A stretch of DNA of 64,000 nucleotides from Spirochaetae bacterium HGW-Spirochaetae-1 (GTDB taxonomy: Bacteria; Spirochaetota; UBA4802; UBA5550), in NCBI GenBank assembly GCA_002839375.1, contig PGXY01000003.1, positions 33,863 to 97,862 of the forward strand, read 5' to 3'. The translations under genes were made by a program, and so were the position numbers. Shown in pieces: positions 25,754 to 35,230 of this stretch (the first letter of the stretch is position 1; each line of letters opens with the position of its first letter). The notes below the pieces were generated by a model that saw only the letters and a program-made list of their open reading frames with translations, ran no database searches and was not told the DNA's origin.

Positions 25754-26626
25754 ATGAAAGGAACAATAATCCTGGTGTGCATGGCCGTGTCGCTGGTATT
25801 CACGCACGGAACTTCGCATGGCAATTCATTCAAGGCAACCTACCTGAAGCTCATCGAAAGCAGGGATTTCGACAAACTGGCCGTTCATCTCCGGGAATGG
25901 GAAAAGGCAAACTCCGCTGATCCCGAACTCTTTATCGCTTTCTTCAACTACCACATCTACCGGAACAGTGAGACCGTCACGGTTTACGGAAATGATCCCG
26001 ATTCTCCGGAAGCATTCCAGGAAAAAATCAGCTTCAAAAAGGCCGATGTCATGACGGGCATTCACTATCTCAATGAGGGACTGAAACTCTACCCGGCCCG
26101 GCTCGACATGCACATGGGGATAATCAGCATGCTCGGTGAAATTGAAGACTATGAAAAACAGAAGAATCATATCCTCATCATGATCGGGCTCGTCCCGGTC
26201 TATCACGATTTATGGCTCTGGTCCGACGGTGCCGTCGTTATCGATTTCGACGAGAAGTTCCAGAACGAGATCCAGAACAGGATCAACGTCTACATGAGCC
26301 TGAGCGACATCCTGCCCTTTCAGTACGCGCGGGATATTTCCCTGGAGATGATAAAGCTCTATCCCCGGACCATCTGGTGGTACAACAATATTGCCTCGTT
26401 CCATATGCATGATAACGATATGACGGCGGCCCTGAAATATTTTAAAATGGGCGAGGCCATCGACCCGAAAGATGAAATCATCATTTACAATATCGCTTAC
26501 TGCTTTGAAATGATGAAAGACCTGCCCCAGGCCGTGATCTACTACGAGAAGCTGCTGCACTCCACCAATCCCGATGCCAGGAAGGAAGCCATGGCAAAGA
26601 TAGAATCTCTCAAAAAGAAACAGTAA
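25754..26626 (+). CDS. Exported tetratricopeptide-repeat protein
   Basis: From ATG 25754 (GGAGGGG six bases upstream) the 290-residue product has a signal peptide MKGTIILVCMAVSLVFTHG. Helical repeats follow; the last two read as TPRs (TIWWYNNIASFHMHDNDMTAALKYFKMGEAIDP and DEIIIYNIAYCFEMMKDLPQAVIYYEKLLH, about 205-275). It probably scaffolds protein contacts in the periplasm. The next gene begins 17 bases later. No close family was recognised. Confidence 0.75.
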   Translation: MKGTIILVCMAVSLVFTHGTSHGNSFKATYLKLIESRDFDKLAVHLREWEKANSADPELFIAFFNYHIYRNSETVTVYGNDPDSPEAFQEKISFKKADVMTGIHYLNEGLKLYPARLDMHMGIISMLGEIEDYEKQKNHILIMIGLVPVYHDLWLWSDGAVVIDFDEKFQNEIQNRINVYMSLSDILPFQYARDISLEMIKLYPRTIWWYNNIASFHMHDNDMTAALKYFKMGEAIDPKDEIIIYNIAYCFEMMKDLPQAVIYYEKLLHSTNPDARKEAMAKIESLKKKQ

Positions 26627-26643
26627 TCACGGACCGGTTTACC

Positions 26644-27354
26644 ATGCAAAAAAATATTGAAAAAATACTGACAGCTCACCTGGATAAAAAGTACTATGAA
26701 TACGGGTTCGCCGACCTGAAGGGACTGCTGGTGCCTGAATTATCCTCCTTCCGTTGCGGCATCGCTATTCTGAGAAAGCTCGACAATGAGATCATTAACG
26801 ACATCACAAAAGGTCCCACCCTTAAATACTTCAATCTATATAATGACATCAACGATGAGCTCACGGGGAAAATCACCGTCATTGAAGGTGAACTTCAGGC
26901 CCTGGGAATTCATGCCAGGGGAATGCACCCCACAAAAAGCGACGGGGAACTCAACGGGGATTCTTCAGGGACACTAAGGACTGACTTTTCGCATAAAATG
27001 ACGGGCACCCGTGCCGGTCTCGGCTGGATAGGAAAAACCGATCTTTTTATCTCGGAGAAATACGGACCGAGGATACGGCTGGCCTCGATCCTCATCGACG
27101 CGGATGTTTCACCGGACCGTGAGCCCGTTTCTGAAAGCCGCTGCGGGGCCTGCGATCTCTGCGTGAAAGCATGCCCGTCAGGCGCCGCAACGGGTGCACC
27201 ATGGAACACAACCCTGGACCGCGATGTATTTTTTGACGCCTTCAAATGCCGGGAGCATTGCCGTTACGTGTCCAGGAAAAACATCGATAAAGAAATCAGT
27301 CTCTGCGGAATCTGTGTTTCGGTCTGCCCCGTGGGGATAAAAAATAAAATATAG
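26644..27354 (+). CDS. Short QueG-like double 4Fe-4S protein
   Basis: The 236-residue protein shares the C-terminal half of epoxyqueuosine reductase-type proteins: GTRAGLGWIGKTDLFIS, YGPRIRLASILIDAD, a first cluster motif CGACDLCVKACPSGA, CREHC, and a second cluster motif LCGICVSVCPVG. True QueG is about 350-380 residues and binds cobalamin with its N-terminal half. This protein keeps only a short, divergent N-terminus, so it is a QueG/reductive-dehalogenase relative of unknown substrate rather than a confident queG. It lies 17 bases after the TPR gene and 20 before DUF1353. Confidence 0.7.
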   Translation: MQKNIEKILTAHLDKKYYEYGFADLKGLLVPELSSFRCGIAILRKLDNEIINDITKGPTLKYFNLYNDINDELTGKITVIEGELQALGIHARGMHPTKSDGELNGDSSGTLRTDFSHKMTGTRAGLGWIGKTDLFISEKYGPRIRLASILIDADVSPDREPVSESRCGACDLCVKACPSGAATGAPWNTTLDRDVFFDAFKCREHCRYVSRKNIDKEISLCGICVSVCPVGIKNKI

Positions 27355-27374
27355 CCTGACAGGAGGGCCCGGAT

Positions 27375-27806
27375 ATGGCGACGAACGGTTTTCTTGATCC
27401 CCTTGATATCCGCAGCGATGACCCGTCGAAGAAGATTGTCATTCTCAACAGGGATCTCCGCTACCGCGATGCCCATGGAACCATCTACACCATTCCCGCC
27501 GAATTCCGGTGCGACCTTGCTTCGGTGCCATGGTGGCTCCGGTCCCTGGCGCCCCCCTGGCACCAGTCTGCCCGGGCAGGCCTCCTCCATGACTGTGGGT
27601 ACCGGTGGTTCGAGGTATGGCAGTGTAGCAGGAAAAAAGTTGATTCTCTCTTTTCCGGGGCACTGCGGTCCGACGGTGTGGGCAGGGTCAGGGCCGGTCT
27701 CATGATGATGTCCGTACGGGTCTTCGGTAAAAAAGCCTGGAAAAAATGGAGAAACATGCCGGAAAACCTCAAGGGAGTCAGACCCGTGGATATCTTCACA
27801 CCGTGA
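27375..27806 (+). CDS. DUF1353 family protein
   Basis: The 143-residue protein carries the PF07087 signature: FRCDLASVPWWLRSLAPPWHQSARAGLLHDCGYR. Relatives occur in phages and bacterial chromosomes, and the function is unsettled. The conserved Asp, His-Asp and Arg-rich arrangement could support a hydrolase, which is only inference. AGGAGG precedes ATG 27375. It is the last gene of the plus-strand run, ending 43 bases before the converging DUF5924/DUF2914 gene. Confidence 0.8.
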   Translation: MATNGFLDPLDIRSDDPSKKIVILNRDLRYRDAHGTIYTIPAEFRCDLASVPWWLRSLAPPWHQSARAGLLHDCGYRWFEVWQCSRKKVDSLFSGALRSDGVGRVRAGLMMMSVRVFGKKAWKKWRNMPENLKGVRPVDIFTP

Positions 27807-27848
27807 TCCTGTAGATATCATTCCGGGTTATAGCAAAGAAATGATATC

Positions 27849-28952
27849 CTATATCGCTTTTTCCCGCTCGCCCGTCTCTCCGGCCGGGGGCTGTTCAAGA
27901 ACGAAAGAACCCTTTCCCAGGAACTGCCCTCCCCCGTTCCATACTTCCACGGTATAGACACCGGCCCCTTCCAGGGCCAGGTGCCGTGACCAGGTCCTGA
28001 AGCCCCGGCGCCGGCCCCCGCGTATATCTTTCAGGGTGACGGAAAAGAGTTTCTTCTCATTTCGGTACCACACGTGGCTGATATCATCGCGGAGCCCCCG
28101 GGGAGCGAAGACCGATGTGAAGAAGTATATCTCCCTGGGAGAATCGTATTCGAGAACCCTGAAGGGCTCCAGGGGATTATTATCGGCGACTCCCGTGGCT
28201 GCCGTTGTACTCATGAGCCTCAGCGGCACAGGCGGGATGATACTTCTGCCCGCGGTAAGAGCAGCTAAAACCAGAACAATGCCGGCAGTAACCAGGCGGC
28301 TGTTTTTTTTATTTTTATGAATATGCATGTGGGGATATATAAAGATGAACATGAACAGCAGTGCTATGATTCCCGAGATTACCACGTTCCAGAAACTTCT
28401 CATGGCAAAAACCACGGGAAGAACCACATTGAGCACGGAGAAAAATACGAGGGCATATAAAACCGATGTGCGCAGCGGAGACTTGCTGATCCACTTGTCA
28501 TATATGTAATACCAGTTGATGATGAGAACCAGGCACGCCAGGATTATGATGTACAGTACATTGACTGACCGGATCGTCATGGACTCAAGGTAGAAAGGAA
28601 CAACAAAGAGTAGCATGTCATTGAGAATGAACAGAAGCAGCGCATCGGCCATGCGGCCCCGCACCCCTGCAGATTCCCACTGCCGGTAAACCCTGAGGAT
28701 GATGAAAAAGAAAGACACCAGTACCAGGACAAAAACCACGGGGACATATTCAAATCCCCTTCTGAAAAGAAGTATGCACAGCGCCGCTGAGGTGAGGGCA
28801 AAGATAGGCTGTATCTTCATGATCCTAATCAGGCCCGGAGGCATGTCCGTGAAAACCCTGTTGAGATATTGCCCCATACCCCTGATCCCCGGGACAAAAG
28901 AACTCCGGGGCGGCATCCCTTCGGTAAAATATATGGCAGCTTTTTTAAACAT
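27849..28952 (-). CDS. Membrane protein with DUF5924-like and DUF2914 domains
   Basis: The protein (367 residues) has about seven transmembrane helices between residues 45 and 240. A periplasmic C-terminal domain of DUF2914 type follows: FFTSVFAPRGLRDDISHVWYRNEKKLFSVTL, RRGFRTWSRHLALEGAGVYTVEVWNGGGQFLGKGSFVL. This combination is a recognised envelope architecture with no proven role. The C-terminus is charged. It is transcribed toward the DUF1353 gene and is probably monocistronic. Confidence 0.75.
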   Translation of the reverse strand: MFKKAAIYFTEGMPPRSSFVPGIRGMGQYLNRVFTDMPPGLIRIMKIQPIFALTSAALCILLFRRGFEYVPVVFVLVLVSFFFIILRVYRQWESAGVRGRMADALLLFILNDMLLFVVPFYLESMTIRSVNVLYIIILACLVLIINWYYIYDKWISKSPLRTSVLYALVFFSVLNVVLPVVFAMRSFWNVVISGIIALLFMFIFIYPHMHIHKNKKNSRLVTAGIVLVLAALTAGRSIIPPVPLRLMSTTAATGVADNNPLEPFRVLEYDSPREIYFFTSVFAPRGLRDDISHVWYRNEKKLFSVTLKDIRGGRRRGFRTWSRHLALEGAGVYTVEVWNGGGQFLGKGSFVLEQPPAGETGEREKAI

Positions 28953-29145
28953 TGATGTACCTGTTCAAACAATAACACTCCTGCAACGGCAATAATAGTC
29001 GAAGCAATTTCGAAATGTATATGAGAAGTAACCGGTAAATTTTGCAATAAAAAAACCTATTCCAAGAGACATCCTATTTTTATTGACATATATGGTATGG
29101 GCGGGTCTTGTAATAATAAACAGGAAGAAGGATACACGACAAACA

Positions 29146-29871
29146 ATGAAATCACAGGATTCCCATTACCATTCTTACAATATATCCCCCGAATCGCTCC
29201 TGGCGGAGATGGAGACTCTCCTGAAAAAACTGGTGCAGGGGGATTTCCCGTCTCCCCACGAAGAAAATTTCCAGGCCCTGTACAATAAATTTCTTTCTTT
29301 GTACGATTTTTTCCAGGAGGAAGTTCTTATCCTTTCAGGACAAAAGTCCGTCTGTTCCGCGGGGTGTTCCCGGTGCTGCCGGCACTGGGCCGAAGAAGTG
29401 TACTCTTTTGAAGCAGCCATTGCAGCGGAGTATATCCGGGAGAATATTCCCGGTGAAATCGATGCCATCCTCCGCATCCTCCATGATTCCATGGCCGCTT
29501 ATGAAAAAATATCGGGGCTGATTGATGGAAAACCGGTGACGGACAACGATGGCAATGTTTCAGAAGATATGGACCCCCTGGACCTCACCCTGGCCTGTTT
29601 CTATCAGCTCGGCATCCCCTGCCCGATGCTGGACAGCACGGGCAGCTGCCGCATTTATCCCGTAAGACCCCTGGCATGCCGCATTTATATCAACGTCAGG
29701 GATGCGGTCTTCTGTGAACCGGAACGCATTCATTCCGGCGAGGAAGCGACCTGCATAATAGACCCCGGCGAAACCGTGGACAAACTCCTGGAACACCTGC
29801 ACCGGCGATATGACAGTTCCCAGGGCCTGAGCGCGCTGCGTCCCCTGCTGGCCCGGTACCTGGAAAAATAA
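29146..29871 (+). CDS. YkgJ-type Cys-cluster (CxxCxxCC-like) protein
   Basis: The 241-residue protein has an N-terminal helical part and a cysteine core: VCSAGCSRCCRHW at about residues 67-80, then LGIPCPMLDSTGSCRIYPVRPLACRIYINVRDAVFCEPE at about 160-200. This matches the zinc/iron-chelating YkgJ-like family, in which the RIYPxRPLxCR block is typical. Metal binding is predicted; the biological role is not known. ATG 29146 fits best; in-frame starts at 29083 and 29092 would add a hydrophobic N-terminus overlapping a TTGACA that could belong to its promoter. Confidence 0.75.
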   Translation: MKSQDSHYHSYNISPESLLAEMETLLKKLVQGDFPSPHEENFQALYNKFLSLYDFFQEEVLILSGQKSVCSAGCSRCCRHWAEEVYSFEAAIAAEYIRENIPGEIDAILRILHDSMAAYEKISGLIDGKPVTDNDGNVSEDMDPLDLTLACFYQLGIPCPMLDSTGSCRIYPVRPLACRIYINVRDAVFCEPERIHSGEEATCIIDPGETVDKLLEHLHRRYDSSQGLSALRPLLARYLEK

Positions 29872-30047
29872 AAACAATCAACGGGTTCCCGCAGCTACAT
29901 CCGCTCAGACACTATTGTTGTCTTCATAATCATCCTCGGATTATAATCATTGCAAGCATGTTGTCGATTTATGTACAATGGCAGGCAGGAAGGTTGCTGA
30001 AAGTTGTATAGGTGTTATTTTTATGGGAAGAGGATGTTGGGCGGTAG

Positions 30048-30068
30048 GGCGGGTTTGAAACCCGCCCG
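30048..30068. terminator. Perfect GC-rich hairpin after pckG
   Basis: GGGCGGGTTT and its complement AAACCCGCCC flank a single G, 29 bases beyond the pckG stop on the minus strand. There is no strong T-run. Palindromes of this type also occur as small interspersed repeats in bacteria. Confidence 0.45.
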
Positions 30069-30096
30069 TACGAAATCCGTCCGTATAATATTTCAA

Positions 30097-31899
30097 TTAT
30101 CCTTTCAATCTCTTTTCCAGTGCATCGAGCTCGATTTTCAGCTCCCCGGGAAGCCTGTCGCCGAAGCTGGCATAATGCTCCCTGATAAGCGCCACTTCCC
30201 TGAGCCAGCCTTCTTTGTCTACGGTGAGAAGCTCCTTCATATCGGCGTCGCTCACATCGGCAAGACCGGTCCTGTCAATGGCATCCACGGGGGGCATGTA
30301 GCCAATTTCAGTCTTTATGGCCTTGCCCGTACCGGCACAGCGTTCAAATACCCACTCAAGGACACGGCTGTTCTCGCCGTATCCCGGCCACAGCCATTTC
30401 CCGTCGGAAGTTTTACGGAACCAGTTGACGTAGAATATTTTGGGCAGCTTATCCTCGGTGGAATTTTTCCCTATTTTGATCCAGTGTTTAAAATAATCTC
30501 CCATATGATAGCCGCAGAAAGGAAGCATGGCAAAGGGGTCACGGCGGACCGTACCGGCCTTGAGATCCAGGGCCGCGGCTGTCACCTCGGAACCCACGAT
30601 CGATCCCAGGAATACGCCGTGGTTCCAGTCAAAGGACTGGTGCACCAGGGGCACAGTGCTGGGACGCCTGCCGCCAAAGAGGAAGGCGCTGATGGGCACA
30701 CCCGCCGGGTCTTCCCATGAATCGTCGATAACCGGGCACTGTTTTGCCGGGGCCGTGAAGCGCGAGTTGGGATGGGCTGCCGGTTTTTCTGATTTTCCCG
30801 CCTCCCACTCATTGCCGGTCCAGTCGATAAGTTTTCCCGGGGCGTCGTAACCGATGCCTTCCCACCAAACATCTCCGTCCTCCGTGAGGGCAACATTGGT
30901 ATAGATAGTATTCCGGTCAATGGATTTCATGGCGCTGGGATTGGACTGCAGGGATGTTCCAGGAGCGACACCGAAAAATCCGGCTTCAGGGTTAATGGCA
31001 TAGAGTCGTCCGTCTTTCCCGAATTTCATCCAGGCAATATCATCACCCACCGTTTCAACTTTCCATCCCGGGATAGTGGGAATCAGCATGGCCAGGTTGG
31101 TCTTTCCGCAGGCCGAGGGGAAAGCGCCGGCGATGTATTTTTTCTCGCCCTTCGGGTTGGTGATGCCCAGAATGAGCATGTGTTCCGCAAGCCATCCCTC
31201 GTCGCGGGCCATGGCCGAAGCGATCCGCAGGGCCAAACATTTTTTTCCCAGGAGGGCGTTTCCGCCGTATCCCGAGCCGTAGGACCAGATGGTCCTCTCT
31301 TCGGGAAAATGTGATATATATTTTTTATCCAGAGGTGCGCAGGGCCACTGGCCATTGTCTTTCTCACCATCAGCCAGAGGTTTTCCCACGGAGTGCATGC
31401 AGGGGATGAATTCGCCGTTTTCTCCAAGAACATCAAGCACCTTTGTCCCTACGCGGGTCATGGTATGCATGTTGGTGACGACATAAGGCGAATCGGTAAT
31501 TTCGATACCTATTTTTGATATGGGTGAGCCAACAGGGCCCATGCTGAAGGGTATGACATACATGGTCCTTCCCTTCATACAGCCTTTATAGAGGCCCCTC
31601 ATGGTTTTCTTCAGCTCTTCGGGATCGACCCAGTTGTTGCTCGGACCGGCGGCGTCCTTTGTTTTTGCCGCAATATAAGTCCTGTTTTCAACACGCGCCA
31701 CATCGGAAACATCGGACCTGAAAAGATGGCAGTTAGGAAGTTTTTCTTTATTAAGTTCAACGGCAAGCCCCTCGGCCACCATTTCCCTGAAAAGGCGGTC
31801 GTATTCTTCCTGTGATCCATCACACCAGCAGATTTCGTCCGGTGTCGTCATGGCGGCCATTTCCTCGACCCATTTTAAAAGCTTTTGATTTTTAACCAT
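30097..31899 (-). CDS. pckG: Phosphoenolpyruvate carboxykinase, GTP-dependent (PckG)
   Basis: PckG interconverts oxaloacetate + GTP and PEP + CO2 + GDP. The 600-residue length is typical of the GTP form. Visible motifs are [35 protein letters not shown], the kinase P-loop [16 protein letters not shown] with the reactive Cys, GDDIAWM, the guanine/PEP loop [12 protein letters not shown], and FGDRLPGEL at the C-terminus. A good AGGAG precedes ATG 31899. In an anaerobe it may run in either direction to balance PEP and C4 acids. It stands alone between non-coding stretches. Confidence 0.96.
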   Translation of the reverse strand: MVKNQKLLKWVEEMAAMTTPDEICWCDGSQEEYDRLFREMVAEGLAVELNKEKLPNCHLFRSDVSDVARVENRTYIAAKTKDAAGPSNNWVDPEELKKTMRGLYKGCMKGRTMYVIPFSMGPVGSPISKIGIEITDSPYVVTNMHTMTRVGTKVLDVLGENGEFIPCMHSVGKPLADGEKDNGQWPCAPLDKKYISHFPEERTIWSYGSGYGGNALLGKKCLALRIASAMARDEGWLAEHMLILGITNPKGEKKYIAGAFPSACGKTNLAMLIPTIPGWKVETVGDDIAWMKFGKDGRLYAINPEAGFFGVAPGTSLQSNPSAMKSIDRNTIYTNVALTEDGDVWWEGIGYDAPGKLIDWTGNEWEAGKSEKPAAHPNSRFTAPAKQCPVIDDSWEDPAGVPISAFLFGGRRPSTVPLVHQSFDWNHGVFLGSIVGSEVTAAALDLKAGTVRRDPFAMLPFCGYHMGDYFKHWIKIGKNSTEDKLPKIFYVNWFRKTSDGKWLWPGYGENSRVLEWVFERCAGTGKAIKTEIGYMPPVDAIDRTGLADVSDADMKELLTVDKEGWLREVALIREHYASFGDRLPGELKIELDALEKRLKG

Positions 31900-32299
31900 G
31901 GTTGCTCTCCTCTATATAATATTATGCTGCTGTTTCTTTCGACTATCGATCAGGTCATTTTTACCCCGTGTGCAGCCCGCAAAAGGCCCAGACTTCCATA
32001 AAGAACCCTGTGGAGCCCCATCCTTTTGCAATTTTCCGGATTTAATATTTCAGGCTGTTTCTGACGAACAGGGCAAATCTGAAGCGGATCTCATTGAACT
32101 GTCCGGGCTATGAAAAGATCTGCCGAAGGAAGCGATGTATCCCTTCAGGATCTTGGGTTACACACTGTTTGCCAAAATAGGCTAAGGGATGAAAAAAGGC
32201 AACCGTCATTTTATCGATGCAGGAAAAAATTGTCATTATTATTCAGACTGCTCAGATGAGAATAATTCATCAAAAATCCGTTTTATCACACCAATGGCC
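31900..32299. pseudogene. Intergenic region with a possible decayed gene tail
   Basis: The 5' region of pckG lies at the left edge (TATATAATATTATG near 31912). On the plus strand from about 31970 one frame reads KEPCGAPSFCNFPDLIFQ, AVSDEQGKSEADLIELSGL, then an in-frame TGA at 32111, then KDLPKEAMYPFRILGY and TLFAKIG with a stop at 32183. The text on both sides of the TGA looks protein-like and stays in frame, with no start or ribosome site. This suggests the tail of a dead gene. Nothing else was seen in this gap. Confidence 0.3.
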
Positions 32300-35230
32300 C
32301 TACACAACTTTCCGTATTTCCCGCACGTTGATATTGACGGCGCCGTGGTCCTCTTCAACACGGCCCCGAATGATCCAGGGTACATCTTCTTCCAGTTGAT
32401 GGGAAAAACGGCGGTAGGCTTCAGGGAAAAAAACCGTTTCATACATGGCCGTTTCGTCCTCGAAGCTGACGAACTCCATGGGATTCCCCGACGAAGTAAG
32501 GATTGCCTTTCTCGTCACGGGCCATCCCGTCACGGTAATGATTTCCCCGATATGCCGCGGGATATCATGGGCAGGAATTTTCCGATACGAGGCTGTCTTC
32601 TCCTGCCAGAAGAAAAGCGGGTGACGATCGCAGAGGAAGCCCATGACCCGGTATTCCTGCCGCAGCCGTTCCTGAAGCGGCTTTTCCCTCACCCTGGGGA
32701 GCTCCTGGACAGGGCTGTCGAAAAGCGAGGCACCCGCCTCTCCGGCGCCCTCACCCCGGTTTATCAGGATATGCCACAGCTGCGCGGCCCTCCCCAGACC
32801 CGGGGACACACTGTCAAGGGCGCCGGAGGCAACCAGTATCTCGTAATCGGCAGATGTGATATGGACACGCCGGTCCAGGTCTCCCAGGCTCCTGAAGGGA
32901 CCACCGCGTCGGCGTTCCTCCACCAGGGCCTTTATCGTGGCAAGTCTCAGTCCCGCTGCCGCCATAAAGCCGACCCGCATTCTTTTTCCCTTCCCCCGGA
33001 AGCGGTAACCGCTTTCATTGACATCAAGGGGATCGATTGTCATGCCAAGGCGGCGGGCCTCGCTGATATAGCCCGGCAGAGTATAGTAGCCGCCCCCGTT
33101 GGATATGACGGCGGCCATGAATTCGGCGGGATAATGAGCCTTGAGCCAGGCCGACTGGAACGACACCATGGCGTAAGACGCCGAATGTGGTTTACAGAAG
33201 GAATAACCGTCAAAGGACTCTATCATGGCCCATATGGCTGCGCAGGCATCATCATCTACGCCGTTCCGCGAGGCCCCGTCATAAAACCGTTCCCGGTATT
33301 CCTTCAGCTTCACCTCACGGTTTCTTTTCGTCAGGATTTTTCTCAGGCCGTCGCCCTCGGCGGGGGTGAAACCGGCCAGGGCCACTGCCACTTTTGACAC
33401 ATCCTCCTGGTAGCACATGATGCCGTAGGTTTCCGCCAGTATATGATCGAGGCGCGGATGCAGTGATTTCCATGGCTTTCCCCCGAGACGCTCCACGTAT
33501 TCCGTAATGAAGCGATTTGCCGCAGGCCGTATTATGGAGGAATGAATAACAAGGTGACCGAAATCCCCCTTCCCTGTCTTCTTCTGGAGCTGCCGCATAG
33601 CCGGCGACTCCACGTAAAAAACGCCCATGGTGTCGCCCCGGGCGAGCATATCCATGGTTTTTTCATCGCTCACGGGATCCCAGGTCCGCTCATCGACGTG
33701 CATGCCGTTCTCCTCCAGGTTGGCCAGGGCGTCCCTGATGACGGCCAGGGAACGGTTTCCCAGGAGATCGATCTTCACCAGGCCCGCTGCCTCGGCCCCG
33801 TCCTTGTCCCAGGTTATGACCGGAACGTTTTTCGCGGCCCGCTCCACGGGAACATAATCCCTGATAAGCTCCGGCGTCATGACCAGACCTCCCACGTGAA
33901 CACTGAGATGACGCGGAAACCCCCTGATCCGGAAGGCCGTGTCAAGTATACGCCGCCACAGCGGATCAACATGCGTTCCCATGCCGGCCTGCCTTTCCCT
34001 GAACAGCTGCCGCTCGAAGGCCGTTATCTCGTCATCGGGAAGACCGTGAGCCCGGGCCACATCGCGCAGGGCCGAGGCCTCGCGGAAATGGATATGGGTC
34101 GATACCATAGCGCACCGGTCGCTGCCAAATTCGTTCATCACGTCGTTGATAATGGCGTCGCGCTCATCCCAGGCGAAATCAACATCGATATCGGGCGGAT
34201 CCAGACGCTCGGGATTAAGAAAACGCTCAAAATAGAGATTATGCCTGATTGGGTCCACGTTGGTTATGTCCAGACAGTACGACACGATACTGGCGGCGGC
34301 GCTTCCCCGGCCGCAGGTCCGTGATGTTTTTTTCACAATATCGGCCACAATGAGAAAGTACGATGCGAAGCCCTTTTCAACTATTATTGAAAGTTCATAA
34401 TCGATGCGCTCCATGACCGATTCGGAAAGCTCGCCGTACCGGACCTCGGCCCCTTCCAGGGTCCGCGAGCGGAGCAGTGATGCGGCACTGTCCCTGTCTC
34501 CGCCGTAGACGGGAAATATGAATCCCTCGAAGATGCGCGCAAACCGGCATCTCCCGGCTATTGATACCGTATTGGCCATGGCTTCGGGACAATCGGAAAA
34601 GATATGCCGGGCCTCGTCGGGCGAAAAAAACAGGGAATCGGCGGGAGCGCAGTCCACTCCGCGCAGGTTATCCACGGTGTCCCTGGCCGCTATGGCCCGC
34701 AGTACCCGGTGAACATCATAGTCTTCCTTCTCCAACAGAGTCACTTCACCAACGGCAGCCGGGGGAACCCGGAACCTGACCGAGGCGGTCAGTATCTTCC
34801 GCGAAAAGGGAGTCACCATGGCGTAGAGTTCTTCAACATGTCCCGCCAGTTCCTCCAGGAGCCCGGGAGAATCGGTGAGAAGAATATTTCCCGCCGAGGC
34901 GGCCGTGAGCAGCGGCGCCAGGCCCCTATCCTCCCCCGTCATTACCGATGAAATGAGACTGGTCAATGCTGAAAATCCCATTTTGTTTTTTACCAGCACC
35001 AGGGCCCTTTCGTCGTTCTTCCGGACCTCGGCGCCGACAATGGGCCGTATGCCCCGGTCCCGACACGCCTCAAGGAAATCATGAACACCGTAGAGATTAT
35101 TGATATCCGTAAGCGCCATGGCATCGTACCCCAGGTCGGCGGCCCGGGCCACAAGCTCGCCGATAGTCCGCGTCCCGTAGAGCAGGGAATGACAGGAACG
35201 AACCTGGAGATGAACAAATTCACCGCGCAT
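32300..35230 (-). CDS. Error-prone DNA polymerase III alpha homologue, ImuC/DnaE2-like
   Basis: The 976-residue C-family polymerase contains an N-terminal PHP domain, GRGSAAASIVSYCLDITNVDPI, the catalytic PDIDVDF (about 340-347), the finger/active-site block FCKPHSASYAMVSFQSAWLKAHYPAEFMAAVISN, a helix-hairpin-helix region (VHITSADYEILVASGALD) and a C-terminal OB fold (IGEIITVTGWPVTRK). The PHP start reads VHLQVRSCHSLLYG: the HxH metal ligands of replicative DnaE are gone, as in translesion DnaE2. It lies in one operon with a Y-family protein that overlaps it, the arrangement of ImuB-ImuC mutasomes. ATG 35230 has GGAGG six bases upstream; a GTG at 35233 is also in frame. Confidence 0.85.
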   Translation of the reverse strand: MRGEFVHLQVRSCHSLLYGTRTIGELVARAADLGYDAMALTDINNLYGVHDFLEACRDRGIRPIVGAEVRKNDERALVLVKNKMGFSALTSLISSVMTGEDRGLAPLLTAASAGNILLTDSPGLLEELAGHVEELYAMVTPFSRKILTASVRFRVPPAAVGEVTLLEKEDYDVHRVLRAIAARDTVDNLRGVDCAPADSLFFSPDEARHIFSDCPEAMANTVSIAGRCRFARIFEGFIFPVYGGDRDSAASLLRSRTLEGAEVRYGELSESVMERIDYELSIIVEKGFASYFLIVADIVKKTSRTCGRGSAAASIVSYCLDITNVDPIRHNLYFERFLNPERLDPPDIDVDFAWDERDAIINDVMNEFGSDRCAMVSTHIHFREASALRDVARAHGLPDDEITAFERQLFRERQAGMGTHVDPLWRRILDTAFRIRGFPRHLSVHVGGLVMTPELIRDYVPVERAAKNVPVITWDKDGAEAAGLVKIDLLGNRSLAVIRDALANLEENGMHVDERTWDPVSDEKTMDMLARGDTMGVFYVESPAMRQLQKKTGKGDFGHLVIHSSIIRPAANRFITEYVERLGGKPWKSLHPRLDHILAETYGIMCYQEDVSKVAVALAGFTPAEGDGLRKILTKRNREVKLKEYRERFYDGASRNGVDDDACAAIWAMIESFDGYSFCKPHSASYAMVSFQSAWLKAHYPAEFMAAVISNGGGYYTLPGYISEARRLGMTIDPLDVNESGYRFRGKGKRMRVGFMAAAGLRLATIKALVEERRRGGPFRSLGDLDRRVHITSADYEILVASGALDSVSPGLGRAAQLWHILINRGEGAGEAGASLFDSPVQELPRVREKPLQERLRQEYRVMGFLCDRHPLFFWQEKTASYRKIPAHDIPRHIGEIITVTGWPVTRKAILTSSGNPMEFVSFEDETAMYETVFFPEAYRRFSHQLEEDVPWIIRGRVEEDHGAVNINVREIRKVV

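Noticed and set aside
32111-32113. TGA at 32111 as a selenocysteine codon
   Set aside because: No SECIS-like hairpin was seen directly downstream and the upstream part lacks a start; decay is simpler.
32189-33397. Long plus-strand open frame antisense to the ImuC-like gene
   Set aside because: It is the mirror of a high-GC coding region with clear polymerase motifs on the other strand; its translation has no family features.
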